Assembly: GCA_003993805.1 (NCBI GenBank)
Contig: RSEF01000002.1
Location: 92,740,011-92,804,010, forward strand
Reading direction: 5' to 3'
Source: Himantopus leucocephalus
Taxonomy: Eukaryota; Chordata; Aves; Charadriiformes; Recurvirostridae
Length of the DNA: 64,000 nt
The notes beneath the pieces were generated by a model that did no database searches, was not told the DNA's origin, and was given only the letters and a program-made list of their open reading frames with translations. The stretch's first letter is position 1; each line of letters opens with the position of its first letter. The position numbers and the translations under genes were made by a program. Shown piece after piece: positions 28,301 through 40,631 of this stretch.

Positions 28301-28614
28301 CTGAAAACAAACCTTAGTAACAATGGTTTATGTATCCTTAATCAGCATCAGTTAATTTGCCTTATACTGCTTCTGTGAAGATATAATTCCAGCATCTGGA
28401 ATTTAATTGTTTCCAGTTTAACGTTGATCTGCTGGTCTTTGGAGGCCTCCATGGGATCAGATCCAACTGCCAGACATCAGGTCTCACACTGTGACCACAA
28501 GATCCCAGCAATAATGTCTTTTCACTGGAATCAATAAATTTGCTCTGCTCCAGGAGGAGGTTTGTGAATATAGGACACAGAATTTTCACAGGTGCTTAGC
28601 TGAGAAATGACCCT

Positions 28615-28849
28615 TTATTGCTTTCAGCACTAAATACAAAATTAATTTATTTCAGTTGAGTTTTCTTCCATCAATTCCTCACACATGTAAATCCAATATC
28701 CCTTACCCCTTACCCCCCAAAAGAATCAATCNTTATTGCTTTCAGCACTAAATATAAAATTAATTTCTTTCAGTTGAGTTTTCTTCCATCAGTTCCTCAC
28801 ACATGTAAATCCAATATCCCTTACCCCTTACCCCCCAAAAGAATCAATC
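28615..28849 (+). repeat. 117-bp duplication around a single N (assembly seam)
   Basis: 28615..28731 and 28733..28849 are equal in length with three substitutions and no indel. N at 28732. The substitutions suggest two haplotypes rather than sequencing error. Confidence 0.9.
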
Positions 28850-30304
28850 TGTTTCTCCTAAAGGCTGTAAAATAAAAAGGATTGTTCATTTCTTTTTTAA
28901 AATGTTAGAGAGGTTTTACAAGGATCAGGACTTAGAAAGCATGAAGATTAAAAAAAAAAAAAAGACAGAGAAGCAAAGGCTAGAATAATCCACAAAATTT
29001 AGATAGAACCAGATGTTTTGCTACAATGAGTAGCAAAAGAAATATGTCGCTGACACCTATTCAATCATCTTTGTTCCTTCCTTTCCTTCTCGTTTTAGCA
29101 GGGTTTTTGCTTTGCTACTCCCATTTTACAGGTAGGTAATGTACAACATGCCACACGGGGTAACTTCAGTGGTTTATCTGTGGAAACTTGTTAGCTCACA
29201 CTAGACCAAAAGTCCAGTAAAAGTTTTAAAAGCCAGCCTTCAAAATGTAAAGATTATTTCTTACTTTTCTAACTGGCTGTCTATTTTAGGGTAATAAAGA
29301 ATCTTCTATGTTCGAATACATGCTAGACACATTAAAAAAACATGAATGTGTTCACAAGATTCAATTTTGGAAAAAAAAATGTGCCCAGGAAGGTGACATA
29401 CCTGAGAAATTTGTTCTAAATATTGTGTATAAACTACATCACATTTGTCTCTCTGCGGTCTCTTTCCATGTTTTTAATTCATCTGCCTGAAGCTTCCATT
29501 TTTGTATGGTACCGTTCTTTGGATGAAAGGGGATAATTGTTTTGCTGCGGGTGTCTTCATTTCTCTTTAGAAACATATTCTGAGGCTACAGAAGTACTTA
29601 TCTAGAAAACATCAGGCAAGCTATAGAAAATATCAGGAGAACATTCCCCTGACTTTGATGGTGGCACTGAAGCTAATGGAGTACCCCCCTCAAAAATCTT
29701 TGACAGGTGGTTGGTGACACCAGGGGACTCCAGGGTTCTACTGCCTCCGGCAGCCACCATGTCATTTGTTGTTCCTAAAATCAGCTGTTAGCAGCTTGGC
29801 CCTCAAATTACAAATTGCCTTGTCTTTGGATAGAATCAACAAGGAAAAAAAATAAACAAATAAGGTCACCGAATTTTTCTTAAGTTATTGAGAGTTTTGT
29901 AAGCACAGCTAACCTCATTTTCATATTAGCTTGTATGCATATTGCACACATATGCCATCTTATAAAACACCCCCAGTGCCAGAAAATAAAAGCAAATGAC
30001 AGACATGCAGAAAAAGTCACCTCTGCGGTGTTAACTCAGTCTGAGGTTTTTATTACTTGGTCAGATACTTATACGTGACCCAAGCCTTGCTCAATACAAG
30101 GATGAATTACATTCAGGAAAATAATGACGTGTTCAAAAAATTTTTTATCTTCTTTTTTTGTAAAGTGTGGCCTTAGGTCTTGTTTGCACTGCATTATTCA
30201 ACCTCTCCTTTGAAGCCATTTGTTTAGACTTCTCTGTGGTGCCCATGACTATATTTCACGAACAGCAATGCTTTTACTTTTATGGCTGCCTATAAAGTAT
30301 GACT

Positions 30305-30645
30305 GTAATATTATCCTGATTTTACACTGGGTAGCTAAAGCACCAATATTAAGAACCACTGACGTGGGGAACCCGCTGCCTGGGATGACTCAGACTCGAG
30401 CACTCTGCCTGCTCTACCCTGCTCGAATCACAGTTCCCGAAGGTTGCAGCCTCCACACCAGTCCATCAGCACCAGCAGCCTTCCCATTTGGGGAACACCT
30501 ACAATCAAGTATCAAAGGCAGGTCTTAGAGAAATGGGAAAGGTCATTAGTCAGCACTCTGAAAAATGTGTTTTAAGCAGCTTGCCTAGCATCAGGCACAA
30601 ATTCTGCAGCAGTGTCAGGGACAGAAATAGAAACCAGATTTTCAA
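30305..30645 (+). repeat. Split MIR/L2-like relic
   Basis: 30305..30342 carries a worn TATTATCCTGATTTTACA (compare TATTATCCCCATTTTACA in MIR). 30571..30645 carries the matching later part (TTAAGCAGCTTGCCTAGCAT, then CAGGGACAGAAATAGAAACC). The 230 bases between them are more GC-rich and do not fit, so the element may have been split by an insertion. By eye only. Confidence 0.4.
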
Positions 30646-30839
30646 TGACCTCACCATGAGGCAACATTTGTAGCCTTGCCTCATGCATGGTACAAGTTCC
30701 AGCTTCTGTAAGAGGGAGGCAGGGGGCCCTGAGGAAGCAGCCTCCCTCATGCTCCAAGGCATTTCATTCCCACAGACCAGTCCACCCTCTCCAAGATTGA
30801 AGTTGGGTCCTGTGGTATAAAAGCGTGCAGAGATGTATC

Positions 30840-30942
30840 ATTAAGAACATAATGGGAGCTATGCTGGAACAGACCAAAGGTCACGCAGTATCATGTCTGA
30901 CAATGGTTAGTAGAGGTTGCTTAAAGAAAGAGTGTAAGAAAC
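30840..30942 (+). repeat. Ancient sauropsid interspersed repeat relic
   Basis: It reads ATTAAGAACATAATGGGAGC, then GGAACAGACCAAAGGTCA, then CAGTATCATGTCTGACAATG. This is a worn copy of a repeat common in birds, turtles and crocodilians that begins with a TAAGAACATAAGAA motif and contains TCAGACCAAAGGTCCAT. I do not name the family with certainty. Confidence 0.6.
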
Positions 30943-33302
30943 TGATGAAATATGGACTGACATCAGTTTCTGCATTGCAGCAACAAGAAGCTTAAGGTTT
31001 CCCCACACACACACCTTTTTAAAAATATTTTTTTCTTTTTTAAGCCAGAAGTTGCATCCGGGCTAGTGCATTTAACAGTCACCAATGGGCATTCATGAAA
31101 TAAAGTTGTCCGGTCCATTTCTGAACCTTTTTTTTTACCTGCACGATATCTTAGAGCAAAAAGTTTCACAACTGAGGACTGCAACAAATATATTTATCCA
31201 AAATAGCCCACAGACCTCTTTAGGACATTCTCCTTGCGGGGTGAGGCTGTGCGTTTGAAACCCTTGGGTTCAGAAGATAAATTAACCTGAATCCTGCACA
31301 TTAAAGGATGTTTTAACCCAAATTCAAAGGATGTTTTAACAAAATTTACAAATCAAGGGATTGATTGATGTGTGTAACCCAAAGCAGTGAATACATCAGG
31401 CAAGCTTTTTGAATGCTTAGACCCTTCTGGCACCCCAACCCATGTCCATCTCCTGTTACAGGTAGCAGTTTCTCTGACATACACCATATACAGGAATAAC
31501 ACTTGAATAATGACTTTTACAGTTCCTAACGTGAACACAAGGTGTTCACATATAGTCAAGGGGCATTATGTACTTGGAAGCAAATGGTATAGAGAAAGCT
31601 TCATAGGTACTGCTCAATAGACATGAATGCCCAGTAGAAATAGCCCTGCCTACTTTCTTTCCATGTACATATGTACACGTACAGACAAAAATGATGCAGT
31701 ATTTTAATATTAAAGAAAGAATGAATTTATGTCTGAAAACTGGAAAATGTTAATTCTTTAAATTTTATTTAAAAAAAAAATCTCCTCTGGAGATACACCA
31801 GATTCCTTTTCACCATATGGTGAAATGTTGAGTGTTTCACCTTAAACTCCTTGCTGAAGTCCATGGAGGTTGCTAAAATATCAAACTCCAAAAGGCTCAG
31901 GAACATCCAGCTCATACAATTAGAAAGGTTCTACTACATAACCTTGGAAAAATTAAATCTTGCCAGTAGATCAGACACGTAGCCATAGACCAAAACCATA
32001 CAGGTAGGTATCAGTTAAAAGAACCACAATTCAAGGAAATTATAAATAACTGACCTTTATCAAGTAGTCATAAAAAGGAGGAGCAACTATACATCACCCC
32101 CAAAAGCTTTCTTTTTAAATCTTAGACGCTGCTCAGCTCATTATAATTATCCTAACTTATAAGCAGTAAAATGTTTAGTGAGAGAACTTAGGGAAGCAGA
32201 ATGTATGAGAGAAATTATGCAGTTAATGGGGAATTGCTCAAGTTGTAATTTACTAAATATTGTTGCAGATTCCTTGTGTCAGGTTGCAATAAAAGGAAGG
32301 TCTTCCTAAATTAATTTATACTGGTTAATTAACTCCTAGATAATAACTAACTGTACTTTTATGCAACATGAACCCAGTATTTTAAGCTGGGCACCTGAGG
32401 TTAGATACCCAAAGTCTCACAGTACCAGCTGCTGTGCAGATCTTTAGCCTGAGCATGGACTTAGACGGCTGCAAGCAGGCAGACACGTTTGAATATGGTC
32501 TGTCACAACGCTACTGTGTTGGTTCAACAATTAATATAGTTTGTTACTTCATTCTGGTCGACGCCTGTATATCTGAGATATTTGCTAAAAAATTTGTTTC
32601 CCAAAAGGTGAAAGTAAGGATGAAAAATGGAAACTGGGCTGCATGTGGATTGTTATAAACACTGCCCAGGAGTACAGAGGAGTATAATAGGTAGTTATTT
32701 ATTTGAGTGGCACATATTTACTTGGGAGCGCTGGACACTCTTCAATAATGCATACCACCTCAAGCTAGGAAAGTGTCACTAACTAAAGGCAGGGATGCAA
32801 ATGTTGCTGTGTAAGCCTTTTCTTCCTTTCTTCAGTCCTTTATTTGCGGTGGAGAGGAGGGCAGAGAGGGAAGGAGGGAAAGAAATAATAAGAAAAGACT
32901 TGGTGTGCTACATTTGCTGCCTGGGCTTACTCCTGCTGTTTACCTTTAAAGAGATCTTACATGGTTGTTGCTTTAAGAATAAATAAATAAAAATAAGTAA
33001 AAACCCCACATTTTCAAAGAATTTGCTTTGTGAAAAGCCTTGACGGATTTTTATAACGAACCATGGAAAAGCAGTTGGAGAAAAACTCACACCTGCACCC
33101 CAGATTCAAAGAGAATCCAAACCAAGGCATACTTAATAGCTGAAAAGGTTAGCTTTGCTTTTTTGGGGAATCTATTTTCCTGTTCATTATCCTTACAAAG
33201 TATAGAAGAGAAAAAGCCATGACAAAAATATTTTTTAAATCCTGCCGGCAATTGCCTATCTTTGTGCATTTTTAATACTGAGACTCTACAAGGTACAAAC
33301 TG

Positions 33303-33350
33303 GAGAAACTCACTGAAGCTAACAGGGCTGAGGATTTGGCCTCCAGTCTT
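33303..33350 (+). repeat. Relic of an ancient amniote repeat
   Basis: AACTCACTGAAGCTAACAGG followed by GCTGAGGATTTGGCC resembles the TCACTGAAGTCAATGGGA / AGGATTTGGCCC motif that recurs in bird and reptile DNA. Assigned by eye. Confidence 0.35.
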
Positions 33351-33557
33351 TTCACCTTGCTCCTCTGATATATGGCACTTCCAGGATGGGCAGTACCACG
33401 CCAGGATAGCTCAGTGAGGCTCTGGCATTACAACATCACCCTCAGAGGAACTGAGCACATGAAGTAATGACACTGTGCTACAGCAGTGGGCAGCTTTAGC
33501 AAGCGGCCACTAACAAGTTTAACTTGGGACCAATACATTACCTTTCATCTCTGAATT

Positions 33558-33690
33558 CCAGAGCTCTTTAGAAAGAGTTATCATCCTTAACTTAGACTTG
33601 GATAAAGGGCTTCTAATTATATACAGCGTTCCCAATGAAGCAGAGAAAGTCAATAACAGAACAAGGATCAGCACTAAGCTCCTCCGAATG
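33558..33690 (+). repeat. MIR/L2-like ancient repeat relic
   Basis: CAGAGCTCTTTAGAAAG at the left and AGTCAATAACAGAACAAGGA with AGCACTAAGCTCCTC at the right occur in the order expected of a MIR/L2-type 3' region. The middle is eroded. By eye. Confidence 0.45.
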
Positions 33691-36151
33691 TATGTCTGAT
33701 GGGATTTAACCAGCAGGCTGAACTGTAGCTTTTAGTCAAAAGTTTATAAAACTGCATTTTAACACCTAGATAGCTCACTGAGGGGAAGAATTTCATATGT
33801 GGGTTGCTGTTTCCCAATCCTTCATGGACATTTCAGATCAATGTATGAAAGTATCACACTGGCAGGGAGGAGGGCGAGGCTGGCCCTTTATTTTATTCGT
33901 TGGCAGTTGTCTTTAATTAACTGAGTCCAGCTCTATTCTTTTCCGGAACAGAGAAAGCCACACAACTAATGGGTGGAGCCAGCACATGCTTTGGGACAGT
34001 GACAGGCAGAGAAATCTGTACTATTTCAGAAAACCCCCAGTAGGCACAGAGAGAAAGTCACCCCGCTCTCTGCCCCTGCACCCTTCCTGTGGCTGCTGGG
34101 GAAGGCACCGCTCCACAAGCATCACTATGCGCTTTTCAAGGGCAAGGATGAAGCCATCTTCTTGCACCAAGTGCAAGAAGTACTGCTGCTTTTGGGCAAC
34201 TTTTAACTTCCTTATCACTCTTCAAGGTACCTGCAGGAATCAGACCAGTGTGTTGAGAAAGAAAGTCCATCTTTCTCTACTCTGTGCTTTCACAGACTGT
34301 TACAATTTACTAAATGCTCCCAAGGGGTCAACTTGTGTAGCAGCGCTGTGCATTATGCAGTAACTACCATCGCAGTACTTACACTGGCGCTGGAGAGAAT
34401 TACACCTGAAACGCTCCCTTTGGTTTTATAGTACAGAACAGTGTCCTCTGCGATGCCTCCAACTTTACAGTATAAAGAACTAGAATGACTCACTGTCCTA
34501 CTTCAGATTCAAGAGAAGGCAGACTTTTCCCTTGCTATTAAGGGGAAAAAAAAAAAAAAAAACAAAAAGCTTTCAGGCATCTTCTGTTCCAGTGTAAAGA
34601 TGTGGCAGGCAATGTAAATTGAGCATTCTTGGCAGGTAGCTTCTTCTTAATGTTTATGGGTCAGGTTGTCAGACATGAACAGCAGGGTCAGCCAACATCT
34701 TTTCTACAATAAGTGACATACATTTTTACTTGTATAGATCTAAACGATGTCCTCTGGTCATCTTATCCCTGTGTTTCTCTTCCAAGCAAAATTTTAAATG
34801 AACTTTTAAATGATATTTTCTCTTGGACTCTTATTTTGTGAAAGAATGGAGGAAACTAGGGAAACCTTATGAGGACATTGGTTGCCTAAGCATAGGCACC
34901 TAGTGCCTAAATGACACCTTAAGATATCCTGACTCGTCTCTAGCTGCACTCTCAAGCAGGTGTAGGATCAGTCTAAATTCTGTTGTGCATCTGCCAATCC
35001 CATGACAACACCTGGAATAGTCTAGGGAACCTAATAATAGTGGCAAACACCTTTAACATAAACAGCAGGATTGCTCCCCTGTTTCGGAGCAGTGTTAAAG
35101 ATTCAACTAGCATCAGCAAAGCATGTCTTAGAGATGTTACTTTCGTAACCCCTGTACCTAGAATGCAGTGGCAGCAACAAGGATAAAGTTCAAATACCTT
35201 CTAGTTCTCCTCTTAAAATACACCTCACGTAGAGAGAGAAAAACACACTGCCACTCAAGCTGGGTCCCAGAATTAGAGAATTATCTTGGACAGACATCTT
35301 TTCACTCTTCCAAATGCTGTATTAATTAAACTCTCTTGTAATCTTCTGCAGTGGCAGCAAAAAGCTGCTGTTGTGGCAACCCTAGAGCTGTCCCTCATGA
35401 ACAGGCTCATGCTGAAATCCTCGGTTTACAATATCTTCTTCTGAACAGCCCAGAAGCTTGGCTTTAACTGGTATGCATTGCAGTTTTCAGAATAATTGTG
35501 GCATTTTATTTGTGTGATTACAGAGAAAAATATAAATATTTCAACAGAGGGATGGAGCCAGTTTCCATTTAAATCAATGGAAATTCTCACATTCTTCTGA
35601 AATTACAGCAAGCCCTTAATAAATAAAACTTTATTTTACTTAAATCAAATACGGAATGGTACTATTCCACAGAATGTAAAAATAGTCTTTTTCTTTGAAA
35701 TGTCTGTATCTGCAAGTTCCTTCCACTTCTAACAGACGCATTAGCGTCACATTTCAATTTTGTACTTAATGTCAAAATATGATATTAAAAAAACCCAACC
35801 CTGGTACCTCATTATGCTGAGCTGTACTTGCATAATTATTCTTCAGGCTTCACTTAATTATATGCCCCACCATGTGTTACTTTTCAATGTTCTAAGTGGT
35901 ACCACCTTACTGCTAGGAATATTAAACAATGAAAGGCAACACTCTTTTGTTTGGTTACACAGCATGCTGTGTCTGAATTCAGTTTCCTCTCACAGGTCCC
36001 CCCTCCCAGCTTCTGAATTATATACTTTAAAAGAGTTTCAAAGAAGGGCACTTACAGTCATGCTTGCTTTACAATGTTAAGGTTGGTGTGTGGCTTTTTG
36101 TATTTCCTGTATCCTAGAATTTCCCCCATTATTCAGAATGAAATTTTTTTT

Positions 36152-36168
36152 AAAAAAAAAAAAAAAAA
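36152..36168 (+). repeat. Poly-A with single N
   Basis: 17 A preceded by a T run and followed by N at 36169. A homopolymer assembly break. Confidence 0.9.
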
Positions 36169-37418
36169 NAGAAAGAGAAGAATGAAAAGAACAGAAAAAG
36201 CAAAAGATACTATAGAGATTCTGAAGTTTTATTCAGGTTATTTATTTCTTAGCCTGTCAAGATCACAAGCTAGTAATCGAGGTGAGGCAAGAAGCATTGG
36301 AAAAACTGCTTATCTACAAATAGTATTTCTTAGATACTGAACACTGTGTTACCATAAAAGAACAGGAATGTTTAAGAATAAGTGAAGAAAAACAGTCAGT
36401 AACTAAAATGATACTGAAGACTTTGCTCCAGTTCAATTGGATGGGAGTTCTGATCAAGCCTTGAACAGCCTGAAAGTTTTTTCGTCATAGTCCAAAAATA
36501 TGGGACCTCCTGACCTCACAAGTGTCAAACGTTGGCAGATTGACTAACCAACCCAGAAACGTTATTTTTATATAAGAATGCTTTTTCTGAGAATAATTTA
36601 AAAGAGGTTGATTCTGAGAAGCACATTGGCAATGTCCAAGTGAGTGAGACAGATGGGGTTTTTACATGGTCAACAGAAATTTATCAGCCAGAAAAACTGT
36701 GAATCCTAGGCCACTGAAGTTAAATAAAACAATTCCATTGATTTAAACCAGCTTTGTGTCAAACTGAAAATAAGGATATACTAGGAGTGTGCCCGAGACA
36801 GGAAGCTATTTTTATAGTTTAGCCCAATAAAAGTTCATTTTGTTTTATTTTATGGCTTATTTTGTATAACAATATTCCAAATTATAGTCCTAAACCAAAA
36901 TCTCTCAAAGAAAACAGTAAAAAAAAAAAATGCTTAAATTAAATCTTAGTGATAAATCATCCTGAAAAACAAAGCAACCTATCAATCATTTCCAATCAAC
37001 AAATCCTAACATTTAATCATAGTCATATTCAAACTTCAACATGTATCCACTTTTGTCTTTACGCTTCTAATTAATAATAGTGTTGTCAAAATGCAGAATC
37101 ATGAATAGTCCTTAAGGCTTTTCCTGTACAGAAGGTGATGAATACTTGTGCTTAGCCAATCAAAAGTTTATTTCCTTGTTAAAGAATACATCCCTTTAAA
37201 GTAGGTTCAAACAATCAAAATTACTGGCTTTTTGTCATTTAAAATCCAATTTTGGATGTTGTAGAAATTGAATATTTGATAAATAATTACTGCAAAAGAC
37301 ACTTCCCTCTGGGTTGTGGACTGCTGTTGCATGGGTGTTACATAGCAGGATGGATTTATTGTACCATGGTGAGTACTATGGGGCAAATTTTGTCATCCTT
37401 ACTCACACTTCATTCCAA

Positions 37419-37482
37419 GGATGTGTGGTAGCCTTTACAGTGGCGGGGATGTGTGGATGTCTTTACAGTAGTGAGGATGTGT
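37419..37482 (+). repeat. Imperfect tandem repeat, about 28-bp unit
   Basis: Units begin with GGATGTGTGG and contain TCTTTACAGT or CCTTTACAGT; there are two full units and the start of a third. Confidence 0.7.
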
Positions 37483-40400
37483 GCACAAACAGTTGAACCT
37501 GTTCTTACTGATTCATTGGATAAGGAAGACAATAACATGCAAAATGATGCTGAGAAGAAAAATCATATTTTTTTCTAAAGTAAGTATGCCAAAGATTGGA
37601 TAGTTTCTTTTTAAAAAAGCTCAGATAAAAACTAGGTTTTGATGGGCTTCTGCTTACCAGTTACCTTTGTAACCAAAATGTTCCCAGTTTGCAATCATCT
37701 CTGAAGCTTCCAGTCCCCTTTGGCTTCTTGGTCCTGTGTTGTGAAGATAGCCTCACAGGTATCGAGCCTTCTTGAAAGCTACTGTCTCATAGGCCAATGT
37801 GGTAAAATAATGCCCAAAGACAAATGCTAACAGTCCTGTGTTTTTTCTCCCAAGAAAATAGTTCCTTTCACAGGCTGAAACTGCTATGGTAGCTGTTGCA
37901 CTGAACTGCATAAAAATTAAAACAATAGAAATACCTGCAGTTAAAATGATGAAAGTGGATTTATTTACTGAAAAAACCCTGAATAATTTCATATGCAAAT
38001 AGCTGAACCAACCCCACTGTTTTTCAACATCTCCTCTATGAAGCTTTTCAATGTGTTGAAAGGGCATTATAGTAGGCATTTTGCATTGTCACTGGCTTGC
38101 CTCAAAGGGATATGCAATATCCATTGTTGACACAAACAGCCTGCTCTATTTTGAAATTCTTATATTTGCTCTCATCAGCAGCATAATGAAAGATTACAGT
38201 TTTATGAAATCAGCAAGCTCTCCCTTTTCAAGCTAGGTGTACTTCACTGCATTGTTTTGTGAGGGACAGTTTTCTTTGGGTTTTGGGTTGTTTTTCATTT
38301 TTTTTAAAAAGCATATAGACTTTTGGGGAATAGCTGAAAGGAATTGAATTCTGCAGTTGAAAAGTTTTGTAAGTGCCTCCTGCTTTTCTGGATGAATAAT
38401 CACAAATAGCGTCCAGTGATCTTGTCCTAGCTGACCACAGACAAACAACGATAAAATGGTACTCTCCACAGTTTGGCTTGTCTGTATGTTGCACTGACTC
38501 TCCCAGTTTCCAGTTTCCCAGCTTGCTGGGAAAAGTTGCAAACAACTGTCGCTGTCCTCAGCTGTTCCTCACTGTTTCTTTCCCTAAACAACTGTCCACA
38601 AGAGGGCTAGGCACAGCACAGATTAAAAACACAAACCAAAAATCCATAAAAAACATAATATAGACACCAATGTTGTAATTGGATTTTGATATGGACTAGA
38701 ATTTTTCTGAAATGCAACTGCTACAATGGGTAGAAATTCATAAGCCTGTAAGGCAGTTAAATTTGTACAACTTGTGCACATCCATAAGGCTTAACTGACA
38801 ATTAGAAATTACAAGTTAACAAAAATGACCACAGAGCAGCGTTGTTCATAAAGACTTCTTTGAATAAGTAGATCTTGTTTCAAAAACAAATGAACTGATA
38901 ACACCTACCATGCAACAACAAAAAGGATTTTCAAATGCTAAATAAGGAACTTGTCTTGCAAGAAAACAGTTTTTCCCTAAGGCTACTCTGTACCTTCATG
39001 ATTCATTGTAAAACTGCAAACTAAAAAAAAAAAAAAAACCAAAACAAAACCACCTCATAACACTGCTTCTGCTTTCTTTGCTGCTATTTCAGTGTGCAGT
39101 TGTGTGCATTTGCACCCAATATGCCCATACCACTGAAGTCAGGGAAAAAAAGAGAAACCAAAGAAGTGAAAAAGATAAATTCTCCAGGAAGTATTCCTTT
39201 CGTACTCCATTAAGAAAATTAGGTATGCTCTTATTTCCTTCATCAAACTGACAGATCTTAAAGAATCAAGCAAATTTTGTGGCTACCTTCACAAAGAAAT
39301 TTTAATTCTTTCATGGACAGAGTGTGATTAGTCTTAGCACAGTTCAAAGAAAGGAATAAAGTCTTTTATCTGACCAGCCTGATAGCTGTCTCCAGCTCTC
39401 CCCATTTTTTTGAAGCTGTTTAGCACACCCCTCACTAACTGCACGCTGCATAGCATGGACAAAACAGCCCAGCCACCGTCCTGCTCTCCAGTGTGCCTTT
39501 CTTCCAAGAAACCCCCTCAACTATTACTGTATTTGGGACCAACACCCTCAGAGATGCAAAGATGTAAAAAAAGGGGAAATCAAACTGAAATTTCAGTGAA
39601 GCCTGAATTTAGAAAAGCTGCAGTCAATATCCATAGTTCAGACAGTATAAAAACCTACACTAGAATTTATGCTTTCTGGGGTTTTTTTTTTGTTTTGCTA
39701 AAAAGCTCTGAGTATATGATCCTAAGCAATTTAGGAACTCAAGTTTTTCAAAACTCACTTAAGCCAGAAATATGAATTTATCATACTGTATAGATACTTC
39801 TATACTATTCTGTGTATGAACCAACTGGGAAAAAGAAGAAAAAAAAAAAAAGCAGGACAAGAAAAAGGAGGAGGTTCATAAGAAGTGTAATACAACATCA
39901 AGGCTTTCTGCATGGAATGTTGAGATTCACGTGGTTTCCATGAACCCATCGTACAGACTGTGCTTAAAAAAGCTTTTTTATTTGTTTGGGTTTTTTTACT
40001 TTTTTATTATTTTTTTGCATTTTATCTAATAAAAACAAAGAGAAATCCAGGAGAAAAGCATTTGGATTGATGCCCAAAGTCCCATTTTAAGGTTGTGTGA
40101 GTTTTTCTCCCAGCTACCTAATGGGAGAGAGAGACAATGGTAGAGAGAGAGCTATAAAATGTTCACTATACGTAAAAAGCTGTACTGAAAGAGCATTGTT
40201 AAAGTTGCAAAATCAAGTACTCAAGAGACAGCAAAGCAAGAATTAACCTTGCTGCCCTCCATATGCAACATCATGTAGTCTTTAAATGCACCATGATGCG
40301 GGGTTTTTTTCTAGCGCCTCCCACTAGGGTATGTGAAGAATGGAGTTCAGGTAGCAAGCAGGTCTTTGATATTTTGGTTATTTTTATTGTTCGGTGTGTG

Positions 40401-40550
40401 TCCCTTGGCCTCACCCATGCACATCACTCAAACCCTGAGCTGAAGACAGAATTATTCATTTCCTTATGGATTTCACTATGGTGCTCATCACGCAAAGCTC
40501 TGTGAGCTTCATGAAGGTTAATTTATCTTAACAAAACCTCTCCGAAGTGA

Positions 40551-40631
40551 CAGGATAATATATCCCACTTTACAGACAGGCAGCAGAGGCACACAGGCAA
40601 CAGTCAATAGTGAGTGACCCAGGACCCAGGT
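40551..40631 (+). repeat. MIR-like ancient SINE relic
   Basis: AGGATAATATATCCCACTTT, then ACAGACAGGCAGCAGAGGCA, then CACAGGCAACAGTCA follows the sense MIR 3' order (ATTATCCCATTTTACAGA, GAAACTGAGGCACA). Diverged; assigned by eye. Confidence 0.5.

Larger units (their letters stand above)
18809..30304. other. Gene-poor stretch with microsatellites and assembly seams
   Basis: It contains an ATT microsatellite, a second MIR-like relic, a 100-N gap, two AT/CA microsatellite areas and three duplication seams, listed separately. No exon or RNA gene was recognised. Confidence 0.5.
30943..40550. other. Gene-poor AT-rich stretch
   Basis: Relic repeats near 33303 and 33558, an imperfect minisatellite at 37419..37482 and homopolymers at 34546..34562 and 36152..36168 are listed or noted here. 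No exon or RNA gene was recognised. Confidence 0.5.

Noticed and set aside
29300..29330. TGTTCGAATAC resembling a tRNA T-loop
   Set aside because: No matching acceptor, D-arm or anticodon stem lies at the right distance.
33986..34363. Possible first exon with a Cys-rich, tetraspanin-like N-terminus (CTKCKKYCCFW)
   Set aside because: The would-be donor GTACCT is poor, the frame runs on through it, and the resemblance to tetraspanin starts is only a few residues.
39410..39775. 121-codon plus-strand open frame
   Set aside because: No start context, domain or splice evidence; its length is ordinary for this much sequence.
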